Source: Pegoplata infirma (lineage: Eukaryota; Arthropoda; Insecta; Diptera; Anthomyiidae). Taken from it: DNA of 64,000 nucleotides. Position 1 is the first letter of the stretch. Every line of letters starts with the position of its first letter. Positions 11,571 through 22,469 of this stretch are shown here, one piece after another. The translations under genes were made by a program, and so were the position numbers. The notes under the pieces were generated by a model that was not told where the DNA came from, did not search any database, and saw nothing but the letters and a program-made list of their open reading frames with translations. The stretch covers positions 91,803,007-91,867,006 of the forward strand of contig OY992536.1 in assembly GCA_963921195.1 (NCBI GenBank), given 5' to 3'.

Positions 11571-12122
11571 ATCTACTTACTCAAAAAAAAATTTTAAAAG
11601 TACCGTAAAAGCCTCGTAAAAAAATTGTTTGCTACCTCCTAAGTATTTTACGAGAGTTCCTAGTAAAAATTACAATTTGTTAAAAAGCTTGTAAAATTAC
11701 AATTAATTTACAGCTTTTTACCAATAAAATTGTAAATTTACAACTTTTTTGAAGTGATAAAAATTACATAGACTTCTCGTGACTTTACTAGATTTTGTGC
11801 TACCTCAAATTTTACGAGAATTTCTAGCAAAAATTAAGAGCTTTTTGTAATTTTACAGGTTTTTTTTTACCAATGTAATTGTAAATTTACAACTTTTTTG
11901 ATGCGATAATACCTATAAGGAATTCTAGTGACTTAACTAGATTTTTTTTGTAAAATAACCTTGGAAATTTGTACATTTACGAAAAAATTTGTTAAATTAC
12001 AAAGAAAAATTTTAATTTCGATCGAAAATTTTTTGTAAAAAAACAAGGAAAACTGTCAAATATTGGTGAAATGGGATTACGGGACTTTTTTAGTAATTTG
12101 ACAAGGTTTTTTTTTCTAATGG
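11571..12122. mobile_element. TA-family inverted-repeat element, second copy
   Basis: ACTCAAAAAAAAATTTT on the left and TTTGACAAGGTTTTTTTTTC on the right bound GTAAATTTACAA, TTTTACGAGAATTTCTAG and CAAGGAAAACTGTC modules. It directly abuts the element before it. Confidence 0.55.
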
Positions 12123-12159
12123 AGGTTATGTAGAATGTGCCAAAATTTTCGAGGTGTCC

Positions 12160-12384
12160 TTACATTTACATTCATAACTTTTGAACTGCTGAAGCGATAT
12201 CGTTCAAATGCAATACCAAACTTTTGAAAACAACATAGAGTAAATATGTTAAGTTACAGTCATATCAGCGTAGTATTTTGGCTATGATCGCCATACTAAC
12301 AGACGAACCGACGGACATTCGATGAGTTACAAACGGAATGACCAAATTATATTACCCTCTACTACAAAGTGGAGGGTATTAAAA
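12160..12384 (-). mobile_element. INE-1-like element, type B, short copy
   Basis: Reads as the complement: 5' end TACCCTC-TACTACAAAGTGGAGGGTA near 12353..12378, GATGAGTTACAAACGGAATG, a GACGAACCGACGGACATTCG tract and CATAACTTTTGAACTGCTG. The ACCCCATAAAGTATATAT block is deleted. Confidence 0.6.
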
Positions 12385-12766
12385 ATCGTTAAGAAAAAAT
12401 TTGATAAAAAAAATGTATTAAAAATTACTAAATAAAAATTTTTATGATTTTCTTTGTACGAAATGTTTGTTATGTTTTAGATTTTAAACAAATATTGATA
12501 TAAAACACATTTCCTTTAATTTTGTTAAAGGTAAATATTTGAAAGATTTTTTTTACTATTAAACGCCTCTACGTTTTTGATGTTGTAGGTTTTTTTTATT
12601 TTATTTTTCGTATAAGACCTAGGCGCTACATTACTAAATAAATACTTGAAATACTCATTCATCATTATCTTCATCAATGAAAGAATATAAAAAATTAAAA
12701 AAAAAAAGTATGAATGGTTTTTATAACTTGGCGCATACTTGTAAAAATACAACAAAAAAAATAAAA
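12385..12766. other. AT-rich DNA without recognisable feature
   Basis: No repeated family or reading frame was recognised. The minus-strand frame reaching into the next element is low-complexity. Confidence 0.35.
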
Positions 12767-13507
12767 AACAAGTAAGAGTGTTAAATTCGGCTGTGCCGAA
12801 TCTTGTATACCCTCCAACATGCAAAAAAAAAAAAAAATGCAGGGGCGTTCTATTTTTTTTGTGGGGGAGGGGGGGGGGGGGGTCAGGGGGTTGCTTGTAG
12901 TAATTGAGGGGGGGCAAATTTTCCATCGAATTTGTGTTTAAAAATTCATTTTTATGCTTTTTGCACTAAAGAAATACAAGATTATCATTATTTTAAAAAA
13001 AATGTTTTATTCCACGCCCATAAAAGGGGGGCGGGCAGAAAAAACGACATTTTATAATTCTCTGGGTCCAAATGCAGGACTTTGAACTTTTTGTGGCATA
13101 AAAATGTTGCATTTGTTAAACAAAAACACAAAAAATCATGTAAAAATATGGTATTTTTCAGAGGTTGGTTTAGTTCTTCAAGGGGGAACTTTTTTCCCCC
13201 TGGTCCGATTTTGCTCATTTACGAACTTAACCTGCCTATGAACATAAGACATATTCGTGCCAAATGTCGGGAGTCTAGCTCTTTTATTTTGGACTGCATC
13301 GTGTTAACTACAGACGGACAGACGGACAGACGGACGGACGGACGGACAGACGGACGGACGGACGGACGGACATCGCAAGAATGTCTTAGAATCGATCACT
13401 GATCATAAATATATATACTTTATGGGGTCCTAGACCGATATTTTGATGCGTTACACACGGAATGACAAAGTGAGTATACCCCCATACTGACGTTGGAGGG
13501 TATAAAA
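12767..13507 (-). mobile_element. INE-1-like element, type A, near full length
   Basis: At the low-coordinate side are ACAAGTAAGAGTGTTAAATT, the hairpin ATTCGGCTGTGCCGAAT and TATACCCTCCAACATG, the 3' end on the minus strand. At the other side are a long GGACGGACGGACGGAC tract, the INE-1 core AAATATATATACTTTATGGGG and CGTTGGAGGGTATAAAA, the 5' end. An interior G-run lies near 12868..12880. It encodes nothing; non-autonomous Helentron-type copying would depend on a Rep/helicase elsewhere. Confidence 0.85.
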
Positions 13508-13779
13508 ACAAGTGAATTAAAACAAATAAATATTATCTTAGGTCTTGTTCCTTTTTTTGACGAGAGTCAAACATAAAGTGAAAGATCGAGAATATTAAGT
13601 AGAGGTGTCAGTTTGACAGTCGGTACTTTTATTTTTTATTTTTTTTTAATGTGTTTTAATGTGTAATTAAGATTTTTATGATGCGGAATAATTTGTAGTA
13701 TATTGTGTAATGAGATTAAATTTTAATATGTTTAACATACATAATTTTTATGAGTGTTTAAAGCCACACATGATGGTTT

Positions 13780-13920
13780 TCGATCGAAAATTATTTGTTA
13801 AAAAACAAGGAAAACTGTAAAATATTGGTAAATAGGATTACGAAACTTTTTTTAGTAATTTTGCTGGGTTTTTTTGAGTGTATTTGACAAGAATTCCTTG
13901 TTATTTTACAAGCTTTTTAT
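13780..13920. mobile_element. TA-family element, left piece interrupted by INE-1
   Basis: Contains CGATCGAAAATTATTTGTTA, CAAGGAAAACTGTAAAATAT and GTTTTTTTGAGTGTATTTGA. The matching modules resume after the INE-1 copy at 14608. Confidence 0.5.
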
Positions 13921-14607
13921 TTTTATACCCTCCAACTACAGTATGGGGGTATACTCACTTTGTCATTCCGTGTGTAACGCATCGAAATATCGGTCGGGGA
14001 CCCCATAAAGTATATATATTATTGATCAGTGATCGATTCTAAGACATTCTAGCGATGTCCGTCCGTCTGTAGTTAACACGATGCAGTCCAAAATAAAAGA
14101 GCTAGACCCCTCAAGTTTGGCATAAATATGTCTTATGGTCCTAGGCAGTTTAAGTTCGGAAATGGGCCACATCGGAGCAGGGGGAAAAAAGTTCCCCCTT
14201 GGAGAACTAAACCAACCTCTTAAAAATGCTAACTTTTTTTTACGTTTTTTTGTATTTTTGTGAACCTAATCAGACATTTTTATCTTCGTAGAAGTTTATA
14301 GTCCTATGCTTGGACCCAGGGGATTAAAAAATGTTTCTTTTTTTGCCCCGCCCCTCTTTTAAGGGCGTGGATAAAAAATAATTTAAATAATTATAAAACT
14401 ATAATACTTAAGTGCACAAAGCAGACAAAAATGAACTTGTAAACATATACCGTGTGGGAAAAGGAGTTACCTCAGCACACCGACCCCTCCCCCTACCTTG
14501 CCCCCCCCCAAAACAACACCCCTGTCAAAATTTTTTTTTTAATTTTTTTACATGTTGGAGGGTATAATAGATTCGGCACAGCCGAATTTAACACTCTCAC
14601 TTGTTTT
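13921..14607 (+). mobile_element. INE-1-like element, type A, full length
   Basis: TTTTATACCCTCCAACTACA opens the copy. Next come TTTGTCATTCCGTGTGTAAC, ACCCCATAAAGTATATATAT, TTGATCAGTGATCGATTC and GATGTCCGTCCGTCTG. It closes GTTGGAGGGTATAATAG, hairpin ATTCGGCACAGCCGAAT and TTAACACTCTCACTTGTTT. It inserted into a TA-family element, whose halves flank it. It is inverted relative to the copies on either side. Confidence 0.88.
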
Positions 14608-14931
14608 TAATAATTTTGTTTTTACATTTTTTTTTTGGCGCGATAAATATTACAAGGAGGCTTCGTAACTTTACTAGATTTTTTGCTACTTCCTATTTTA
14701 CGAGAATTCCTAGTAAAAATTACGAGCTTTTTTGTAATTTTACAAGCTTTTTACCAATAAATTGTAAAATTCAGATGGATTATTCTTGTTATGTTTTACT
14801 CATTTTTACTCACCTCAAAACCAACGTGTTTTTACATTTTTAGAATTGCCAACCACATGTCTTTCTTTGCATTGACATTTTCACAAGAAAGTTAATTCTA
14901 AAGCATAGTACTCTGTTCGATTTCACGGGAA
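14608..14931. mobile_element. TA-family element piece plus hairpin-family fragment
   Basis: 14630..14770 continues the TA-family modules (GGCGCGATAAATATTACAAG, TTTTACGAGAATTCCTAG). 14885..14931 carries AAGCATAGTACTCTGTTCGA and TTTCACGGGAAAC, a motif also found near 6265, 16650 and 17530. Confidence 0.5.
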
Positions 14932-15598
14932 ACAAGTAATAGTGTTAAATTCGGCTGTACCGAATCTTTTATACCCTCCAACATGCACAAAAAAAATGCA
15001 GGGGCGTTTTCTTTTTTTATCGGGGGGTCAATTGGGGGGGGGGCAAATTTCCTCTCGAATATGTGTTTAAAAATTCATTTATGCATTTTGCGCTAAAGAA
15101 ATACAAGTTTATCATTAATAAAAAAACAAATATATTCCATGCCCATGAAAGGAGGGGGGCGGACCGAAAAAAAACGACATTTTCTAAATCTCTGGGTCCA
15201 AGTGCAGGACTTTGAACTTCTTGTAGAATAAAAATGTTGCATTTGTAAAACATAAACACAAAAAATCATGTAAAAACGTGATATTTTTCAGAGGTTGGTT
15301 TAGTTCTTCAAGGGGGAACTTTTTTTCCCCTCGTCCGATTTTGCTCATTTACGAACTTAACCTGCCTAGGAACATAAGACATATTCGTGTCAAATGTCGG
15401 GAGTCTAGCTCTTTTATTTTGGACTGCATCGTGTTACAGACGGACAGACGGAAGGACGGACATCGCTAGAATGTCTTAAAATCGATCACTGGTTATAAAT
15501 ATATATAATTTATGGGGTCCTAGTCCGATATTTTGATGCGTTACACACAGAATGACAAAGTGAGTATACCCCCATGCTGTAGTTGGAGGGTATAAAAA
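14932..15598 (-). mobile_element. INE-1-like element, type A, full length
   Basis: Minus-strand copy: ACAAGTAATAGTGTTAAATT and hairpin ATTCGGCTGTACCGAAT at the low side, GTAGTTGGAGGGTATAAAA at the high side. The core block has drifted to AAATATATATAATTTATGGGG. Confidence 0.85.
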
Positions 15599-15617
15599 TC
15601 TGTCAAACTACATATAA

Positions 15618-16300
15618 AAACAAGTTAGAGTGTTAAATTCGGCTGTGCCGAATCTTTTATACCCTCCAACATGCAAAAAAATAAAAAAATAAAAAATGCA
15701 GGGGCGTTTTCTTTTTTTTTTTGGGTGGGCGGTAGTGGTAATTTTTGGGGGGGGGAGGAAAAATTTCCTCTCAAATATGTGTTTAAAAGTTCATTGTTAT
15801 GCTTTTTGCGCTAAAGAAATACAAGTTTATCAATATTTAAAAAAAATTTATTCCACGCCCATAAAAGGGGGGCGGACCGAAAAAAACAACATTTTCTATT
15901 TCTTTGGGTCCAAATGCAGGACCTTGAACATCTTGTAGCATAAAAATGTTGCATTTGTTAAACAAAAACACAAAAAAATCATGTAAAACAATGGTATTTT
16001 TCAGAGGTTGGTTCAGTTTTTCAAGGGGGAACTTTGTCCCCCTAGTCCGATTTTGCTCATTTACGAACTTAACCTGCCCAGGATTATAAGACATATTCGT
16101 GCCAAATGTCGGGAGTCTAGCTCTTTTATTTTGGATTGCATCGGGTTAACTACAGACGGACAGACGGACGGACGGACATCGCTAGAATGTCTTAGAACCG
16201 ATCACTGATCATAAATATATATACCTTATAGGGTCCTAGATTGATACACACGGAATGATAAAGTGAGTATACCCCCATACTGTAGTTGGAGGGTATAAAC
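15618..16300 (-). mobile_element. INE-1-like element, type A, full length
   Basis: Minus-strand copy directly after the previous one, separated by 20 bases. 3' hairpin ATTCGGCTGTGCCGAAT at 15634, tract GACGGACAGACGGACGGACG near 16156, 5' end GTAGTTGGAGGGTATAAAC. The short frames in it are also seen in its sister copies and are not genes. Confidence 0.85.
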
Positions 16301-16432
16301 AAATTTTTGGCACAGTGAGGAATTATAGGGAAATTGCTAAAAAGTGTTCACGCATTTTTATTATACAAGACAAATTATATTGCTGTGAAAAGGTGACATT
16401 TCAATTTTGTTATGATCGTTTCTTTCTCATAA

Positions 16433-16566
16433 TTGAACAGTTCATGCGAATAAGGACGAATAGACCATTTGTATAATTTTACAAATGACGATAAAAACGC
16501 AGGAAACGTTTTAAAACTTATATTTTGGTCTATTCATCCTTATTCGCATGAACTGTTCAATTGTCG
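16433..16566. repeat. Hairpin inside the foldback
   Basis: TTGAACAGTTCATGCGAATA..GACGAATAGACCA pairs with TGGTCTATTCATCC..TATTCGCATGAACTGTTCAA. Arms are about 34 bases with a loop of about 65 bases. Confidence 0.8.
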
Positions 16567-16833
16567 AAAGTTGCTGATTTTTAAATGTTTTATTGTGATT
16601 TAGGGCATTTAAAGTTTAAGTGAAAATTTCACCGTAAAAAACAGAGTACTTAGCTTAAAGCATAGTACTCTGTTTTTCACGGCGAAATTTTCACTTCAGC
16701 TTTAAACGCCTTAAACCGTTATAAAAAAATTAAAATTCACAATTTTTAACAATTTTTTAGAAAGAAACTATCATAACAAAACTAAAAAGTCACTTTTTCA
16801 CCACAATTTAAATTGTCTTGTAAAATAAATATG

Positions 16834-17437
16834 CACTCAAAAAAATAAAACTGTAAAGTTAACAAAATTTTTTTTGTTAACTCGAGTTTACTGGCTTTTT
16901 AGCAAATTTTTAGTTAAAATCAGCGTTTTAACTACTTTTTTTAGTTAAGTTCAATTTACGAAAATACTAGTTTTGTACAAATTTTGAATTAATTTTTTTT
17001 GTTGACTTTAAAACTGAGTTTACGAATTTTTACTAATTAATTTGCTGATTTTTTGTAACATTTTTGTCAAGTGAAAAATTTTTAACATTTCTTGTGTAGC
17101 CTCCTATGCAAATCTCATAAGTCCTACTTAAGCTGAACTTAATTGTGAAAAAAATAAGAAAAAATAAGTGAAGTGTCAGTGTTTAAAATCAATATTTAAC
17201 AAACTTAAAATTTTTTACAAAAAGTTTAGCTGAATTCAACTAATAAAAAATATTACGAAATTTTCAGCTGAATTTTTAGTTAAAATTACGTTTTTTTTGC
17301 TACATTCATTCTACGAAAAGTCAACTAAATATTTTTTGTTAAATTAACTAGAAATTTAGTAGGTTCAAAATCAGGTGTTTTTTTAGTTAAATTTAACTAA
17401 ATTTTTTGCTAACTTTACAGTTTTTTTTTTTTGAGTG
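16834..17437. mobile_element. Inverted-repeat MITE (CACTCAAAAAA), TG target duplication
   Basis: Ends CACTCAAAAAAATAAAACTG and CAGTTTTTTTTTTTTGAGTG. It is flanked by TG on each side and interrupts ATGCGTGAAA, which is uninterrupted in the related sequences near 6163 (+) and 16349 (-). The interior (AGTTAACTCGAG-like and GTTAAATTTAACTA motifs) matches the element at 17917 in reverse orientation. Confidence 0.8.
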
Positions 17438-17502
17438 TGCGTGAAACTTTTTTGTAACAATTTCCATATTATTCATCACGTTAACAATTTTTATTTTTTT
17501 TT

Positions 17503-17552
17503 AAGGAGTTTGACAGATTTTTTTCCCATGAAAACGGACAGAGTACTATGCT
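17503..17552 (+). repeat. Conserved AGAGTACTATGCTT module
   Basis: AAGGAGTTTGACAGATTTTT and CGGACAGAGTACTATGCTT recur near 6237 (+), 14885 (-) and 16650 (-). This marks a short dispersed family. Confidence 0.5.
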
Positions 17553-17916
17553 TAGCTGCTTGACTTTGAATATTTTCTGTGATCAAATCCGTCAACCAAA
17601 ACTATTTATAATTGCCTCTAAGGAAAATAGACCAATCAATGACCTTAAAGTAAGAAATGTGCAATGAACTTGAAATGTAAAAAATATTTTAAAATAAAAA
17701 ATTAAAAAAAATAAAAAATATTATATTGAACAAAACTTGATTTCTAAAGTTTGAGGTTAAACATCTGTTAAATGATAACGGCATAATTTAGCCAAAAAAT
17801 TGTTACAAGAACTTTTATGAAAAAGTAACAACATTTATAAATGCTATCTATATACTAGGGTATTCATTCGGTTAACCGACAATCGATTAACCGATTAATT
17901 TGAGTTAAATAATTTA

Positions 17917-18498
17917 CACTCAAAAAAAAAAAAAAACTGTAAAGTTAGCAAAAAATTTAGTTAAATTTAACTAAAATTTCTAGTTAATTTAACAAAAAAT
18001 ATTTAGTTAACTTTTCGTAGAATTAATGTAGCAAAAGAACCGTAATTTTAACTAAAAATTCAGCTGAAAATTTCGTAACATTTTTTATTAGTTGAATTCA
18101 GCTAAACTTTTTGTAAGAAAAATTATGTTTGTTAAATATTGGTTTTAAACACTAACACTTCACTTATTTTTTCTTATTTTTTCACAGCATTAAGTTCAGC
18201 TTAAGTAGGACTTATGAGATTTGCATAGGAGGCTACACAAGAAATGTTTAAAATTTTTCACTTGACAAAAATGTTACAAAAAATCAGCAAATTAATTAGT
18301 AAAAATTCGTAAACTCAGTTTTAAAGTCAACAAAAAAAATTAATTCAAAATTTGTACAAAACTAGTATTTTCGTAAATTGAACTTAACTAAAAAAAGTAG
18401 TTAAAACGCTGATTTTAACTAAAAATTTGCTAAAAAGCCAGTAAACTCGAGTTAACAAAAAAAATTTTGTTAACTTTACAGTTTTATTTTTTTGAGTG
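17917..18498. mobile_element. Inverted-repeat MITE (CACTCAAAAAA), TA flanked
   Basis: TA lies on both sides (17915..17916, 18499..18500). The start CACTCAAAAAAAAAAAAA..CTGTAAAGTTAGC and the end AACTTTACAGTTTTATTTTT..GAGTG are complementary. It is the reverse-oriented sister of 16834..17437, so the two can pair over about 580 bases. Confidence 0.8.
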
Positions 18499-18504
18499 TA
18501 CCGA

Positions 18505-19106
18505 TTAAAAGAATTATTTGAAATTACACTACTCACTTTTAATTTCCGAAGTAATATTTAACGAGAATGTGTCTTTTAAAATTACCAAAAAACGCTTCGT
18601 AAAATAATTGTTTGCAACCTCCTTTTTTACATGAGTTCCTAGTAAAAATTACAATTTTATTGGTAAAAACTTGTAAAATTACAAACAATTTACAAGCTTT
18701 TGACCAATAAAATTGTTAATTTACAACATTTTTTACGCGATAAAAACTACAAGGACTTTTCGTGACTTTACTAGATTTTGTGCTACCTCCTATTTTATGA
18801 GAATTTCTAGTAAAAATTAAGAGCTTTTTTGCAATTTTACAAGCTTTTTACCAATAAAATTGTAAATTTTAAACTTTTTTGATGCGATAATTCTTATAAG
18901 GAATTCTCGTAACCTTACTAGATTTTTTTTTTATAAAATGACCTTGCAAATTTGTACATTTACGAAAATAATTGTAAAATTGCAAAGAAAAATTTAAATT
19001 TTGATAGAAATTTTTTTGTTAAAAAACAAGGAAAACTGTCAAATATTGGTAAAATATTTTCTAGTAATTTGACAAGTTTTTTTTTTGTTTTTTTTTTGAG
19101 TGCAGT
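18505..19106. mobile_element. TA-family element, GTAAATTTACAA type
   Basis: Contains TTTACTAGATTTTGTGC, ATAAAATTGTAAATTT and CAAGGAAAACTGTCAAATAT modules in the order of the copy at 11571..12122. It ends in TTTTTTTTTGAGTGCAG. Confidence 0.55.
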
Positions 19107-19162
19107 TTTAGTTTTATACCCGATTAATTCATTTAAACTCAAACCTAATTATTTGAATACCC

Positions 19163-19540
19163 TTTTGTAAACACACCACGAGACGGACAAATCAATGCAC
19201 TTATTTATGCGCATAATAATTTTCCACCAAAATAAATATACAAAAAATGAATATTTTATTTTGAAAATATTAAGTGTATTATGATTTAATGGGCAATGGA
19301 GCAACAAAAAATGTTGTCCAAAAAGTGTGTGTGTTTTTTTGGAGCCACAGAGCAAATAAACACAGATAAACATTTATGTTGTAGAACACCAAAATAAGAT
19401 AATTGAGCTGAGCAAATAATTGTACATCTGATAGTTGAATACATGCATGTATGATTATAACAAGGGGCCACACTGATTGTAGTTACATGGGGCAACCCAA
19501 TAACCAGGTTGCGTTTGTTGCCATTCACTAAAATATTATA
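19163..19540. other. Apparently unique intronic DNA
   Basis: No repeat family was recognised. Several overlapping minus-strand frames of 64 to 93 codons exist, but they show no domain or splice structure. The sequence is less AT-extreme than its surroundings and could be old intron. Confidence 0.35.
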
Positions 19541-20569
19541 CAGTGGATCAAAAAAGAAATCGGACATACAACGACGTAATCAAAAAAAGTACCAAAGAAG
19601 ACTTTTTTACTCTCTTAGAAATACAATTTTCGAAAAAGTACTTTTTTCCAGTGAAAAAAAATCTTCCATACTTCATGCTTCTACAACATTTTTTTCCGAT
19701 GGAAGAAAAAGTACCTAAGTAAATATTTTTATCATATTTATCTTATAAGGTGTCCTATTCTTAAAATTTCAAGTTTATATGCACATTATTTCATGAGAAA
19801 TATAAAAGTCCCGTGTAAAATAATATATAACTGTATCTGTTTGTATATAATTGTATCTGATCAGATATAATAAAATGTCAAATTCGTGTCAATGTTGACC
19901 AAATCCGAGATATAACTAGATCTCGATTTTGGTAATTTCAGATACAATTATATCTGAAATATGATCAGACATGATCATATATGAATAGATATAAACAGAT
20001 CAAATAAGATCTATTCCATTTTTACATGCATTTAAATTTTTTTTTTTTTTTGAAAAATTAATAAAAAAAAAGTTTTTTACTCAAAATAAAATATTTTTAT
20101 TCAAAATTTTTAACCCCGGGAACCCCATTAAGAATATATATGGGGGGAAATACCTCAACTTAACACAGTTTTAAAACCGATGTCATACGATCGTACTCAA
20201 ACTTGCTCAAAGATGAGATCTGTTGGGTAGTTGGGAAGTATATATGGGGGAAAATACCCCAGCTGAACACATTATTGAAACCGATGTCATACGATCGGGC
20301 TTAAGCTTGCACAAAGTTGAGATCTTATTGGATAGTAGTTACCACACCAATTCTGAACAAGATCGGTGAAAAACTTGCTGAGCCAGAGGGGGGTCGAATT
20401 TGTCGTTTTATTCAACAGTTGCCTTTTTCGGATCCATGTAATTTTTCAGCTATTGTTTTCTTCAATCTTTTAAAAACTTGAAAAGAAAATTTTCAAGACC
20501 CAAAAATTGGGCTGATTTTTTTAAAAAATTAAAACTATTTTTGACTCTGCTGCAGTTATTTTTATACCC

Positions 20570-21306
20570 TCCACTCTAGTGATAGAGGGTTTATATAAGT
20601 TTGTCATTCCGTTTGTAACACCTCGAAATATTTGTCTAAGACCCCATAAAGTATATATATTCATGATCCTCGATCGATTTTAAGACGATCTAGCGATGTC
20701 TGTCCGTCCGTCGGTCCATCTGTCTGTCTGTTGAAAACATACGAAATCGGTCCAGTGGTTCAAAAATTATGAGCAACAGACTGAATTTCGGCAAGGGTTT
20801 TACGTGAATTTACGAGATAAAACACACGGTAACTTACGAACGACAATTCCGAGAGTGCTGAAGTCTGGCATATATATTTGTCGTTCCTCTGTACCAGTTC
20901 TATTCAAATCTCAGCCAAATCGGTCTAGTGGCTCAAAAGTTATAAGCAAAACCCTGAATTTCAGATTGGTTTCACCTAAAATTCACGTGTTGAAAAACCC
21001 GAGTTTAAAAAACAAGCTTTAAAAACAATTACAAGCTACAAAATTACTTTACAGAGTATTTTTGTAATTCAAAAATATTTTTACACGAAAAAAAAAATTA
21101 AAAATTTACACTCAAAAAAAAAATTTGTAAACTATTTTTTTTTTTACAAAAATTACAAAAAAACATTTTTTTCTCAAAATAAAATATTTCTTATCAAAAT
21201 TGTTAATATTTTTACATTAAAAAATTTACTATCCTTTAAAAACGGCATTGTGGAGGGTATCATAAATAGATTCGGCCAAGTCGAATTTAACTTCTATACT
21301 TGTTAT
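20570..21306 (+). mobile_element. INE-1-like element, type B, full length
   Basis: Starts TTTATACCCTCCACTCTAGT..GATAGAGGGT. It continues TTTGTCATTCCGTTTGTAAC, ACCCCATAAAGTATATATAT and GATCGATTTTAAGACGATC, then a GTCCGTCCGTCGGTCC tract. It ends TGGAGGGTATCATAAATAG, hairpin ATTCGGCCAAGTCGAAT and ACTTCTATACTTGTT. A 3' domain includes the phrase CCGAGAGTGCTGAAG, shared with the copies at 42713 and 56233. Confidence 0.85.
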
Positions 21307-21324
21307 ATATACACAGGTTTTAAC

Positions 21325-22170
21325 CCACTACACCATTTCCAATTGTATTTCAGAAATTATTAATTGTATTTCAGAAATTATCAATTGTATTTCAGAAACT
21401 ATCAATTGTATATCAGAACTTATCAATTGTATTTCAGAAATGATCAATTATATTTCAAAAATTATCAATTGTATTTCAGAAGTTATCAATTGTATTTCAG
21501 AAATTATCAATTGTGTTGCAGAAGTTATCAATTGTATTTTAGAAATTATCAATTGTATTTCAGAAATTATCAATTGTATTTCAGAAACTATCAATTGCAT
21601 TTCAGAAATTATCAATTGTATTTCAGAATTTATTAATTGTATTTCAGACATTTTTAATTTGTATTCCAGAAAATATCAATTGTATTTCAGAAATTATCAA
21701 TTGTATTTCAGAAATTATCAATTGTAATTCAGAAATTATCAATTGTGTTTCAGAATTTATTTATTGTATTTCAGAAATTATCAATTGTATTTCAGAAACT
21801 AACCTTCGTAAAACAATTGAAAATCTCTGAAATACAATTGATAATATCAGAAATACAATTGATAATTTCTGAAATACAATTGATAATTTCTGAAATACAA
21901 TTAATTATTTCTGAAATACAATTGATAGTTTCTGAAATACAATTGATAACTTCTGAAATACAATTGATAATTTCTGAAAAACAATTGATAACTTCTGAAA
22001 TACAATTGATAAGTTCTGAGATACAACTGATAGTTTCTGAAATACAATTAATAATTTCTGAAATACAATTGATAATTTCTGAAATACAATTGATAATTTC
22101 TAAAACACAATTGATAATTTCTGAAATACAATTGATAATTTCTGAAATACAATTGGAAATGGTGGACCAC
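21325..22170. repeat. Snapback satellite: 21-bp tandem repeat that reverses orientation at its centre
   Basis: From 21340 to about 21800 the unit CAATTGTATTTCAGAAATTA repeats about 21 times on the plus strand. After a spacer of about 20 bases (AACCTTCGTAAAACAATTG) the complementary unit runs to about 22156. Even the flanks are complementary: CACCATTTCCAATTG at 21331 and CAATTGGAAATGGTGGAC at 22151. The whole tract could form a hairpin of roughly 400 base pairs. Repeated peptide frames such as ..QLIISEI.. arise because 21 is divisible by 3. Confidence 0.95.
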
Positions 22171-22469
22171 ACTGCTTCTTTGGAGCAAAAATAAAATTAT
22201 ATAAAAAAAGTTATTTTTGTCAAAAAAGTCAAAAATAGTTTTGATTTTGAAGAAATCGGTCGAATTTGGGAATCTTGATTTTTTTTTAATTTTTTCAGAG
22301 ATTGAAGAAAAATCTGTTGAAAAGCAAAATTTTCTTATTGCATGGCGAGTTTTCCATTTATCTCGATCTGAATCTACCTAATAGACCCCATCTTTGTCTA
22401 CCTGACATTAGTTTTAAAAGTGTGATCAGTTGAGGTATTTCCCCCATAAACACTTTAAAGGGTCCCAAC

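Larger units (their letters stand above)
16311..17560. repeat. Foldback element with two inner hairpins and one insertion
   Basis: The left arm (16311..16432: GGGAAATTGCTAAAAAGTGT, TGTTATGATCGTTTCTTTCT) pairs with a right arm split between 16750..16833 and 17438..17490. Inside are hairpin 16433..16566 (arms begin TTGAACAGTTCATGCGAATA) and hairpin 16621..16695 (AGAGTACT..AGTACTCT). A TA-family element interrupts the right arm at 16834. A relative without that insertion is at about 6150..6300. Confidence 0.65.
17856..19162. mobile_element. Degenerate hAT-like element hosting two TA-family insertions
   Basis: TAGGGTATTCATTCGGTTAA at the left and TTATTTGAATACCCTT at the right are inverted termini. 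The flanking 8-mers CTATATAC and TTGTAAAC agree at only 5 of 8 positions. The ends resemble the well-bounded hAT at 25599 (TAGGGTGTTCAGTCGATTAA). Confidence 0.45.
20131..22460. repeat. Large foldback around a satellite core
   Basis: ATATGGGGGGAAATACCTCA on the left, with a second direct copy at about 20245, pairs with TGAGGTATTTCCCCCAT near 22432 on the right. Inner arms carry TTCTTCAATCTTTTAAAAAC and CAAAACTATTTTTGAC-like sequence. An INE-1 copy (20570..21306) interrupts the left arm. The centre is the inverted satellite. Confidence 0.65.

Noticed and set aside
12525..12926. 133-codon minus-strand frame
   Set aside because: It is low-complexity and overlaps the 3' end and G-run of an INE-1-like element.
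13310..13375. GGAC/GACA microsatellite as an independent feature
   Set aside because: It is the normal GTCCGTCC-type tract inside INE-1-like elements and recurs in every copy.
21325..22170. CRISPR-like array
   Set aside because: The repeats are contiguous without unique spacers, reverse orientation, and sit in eukaryotic intron DNA.
21364..22194. Overlapping frames of 67 to 149 codons on both strands with repeated QLIISEI / NCISEII peptides
   Set aside because: They arise because the 21-bp satellite unit keeps frame; no unique sequence, domain or splice structure is present.
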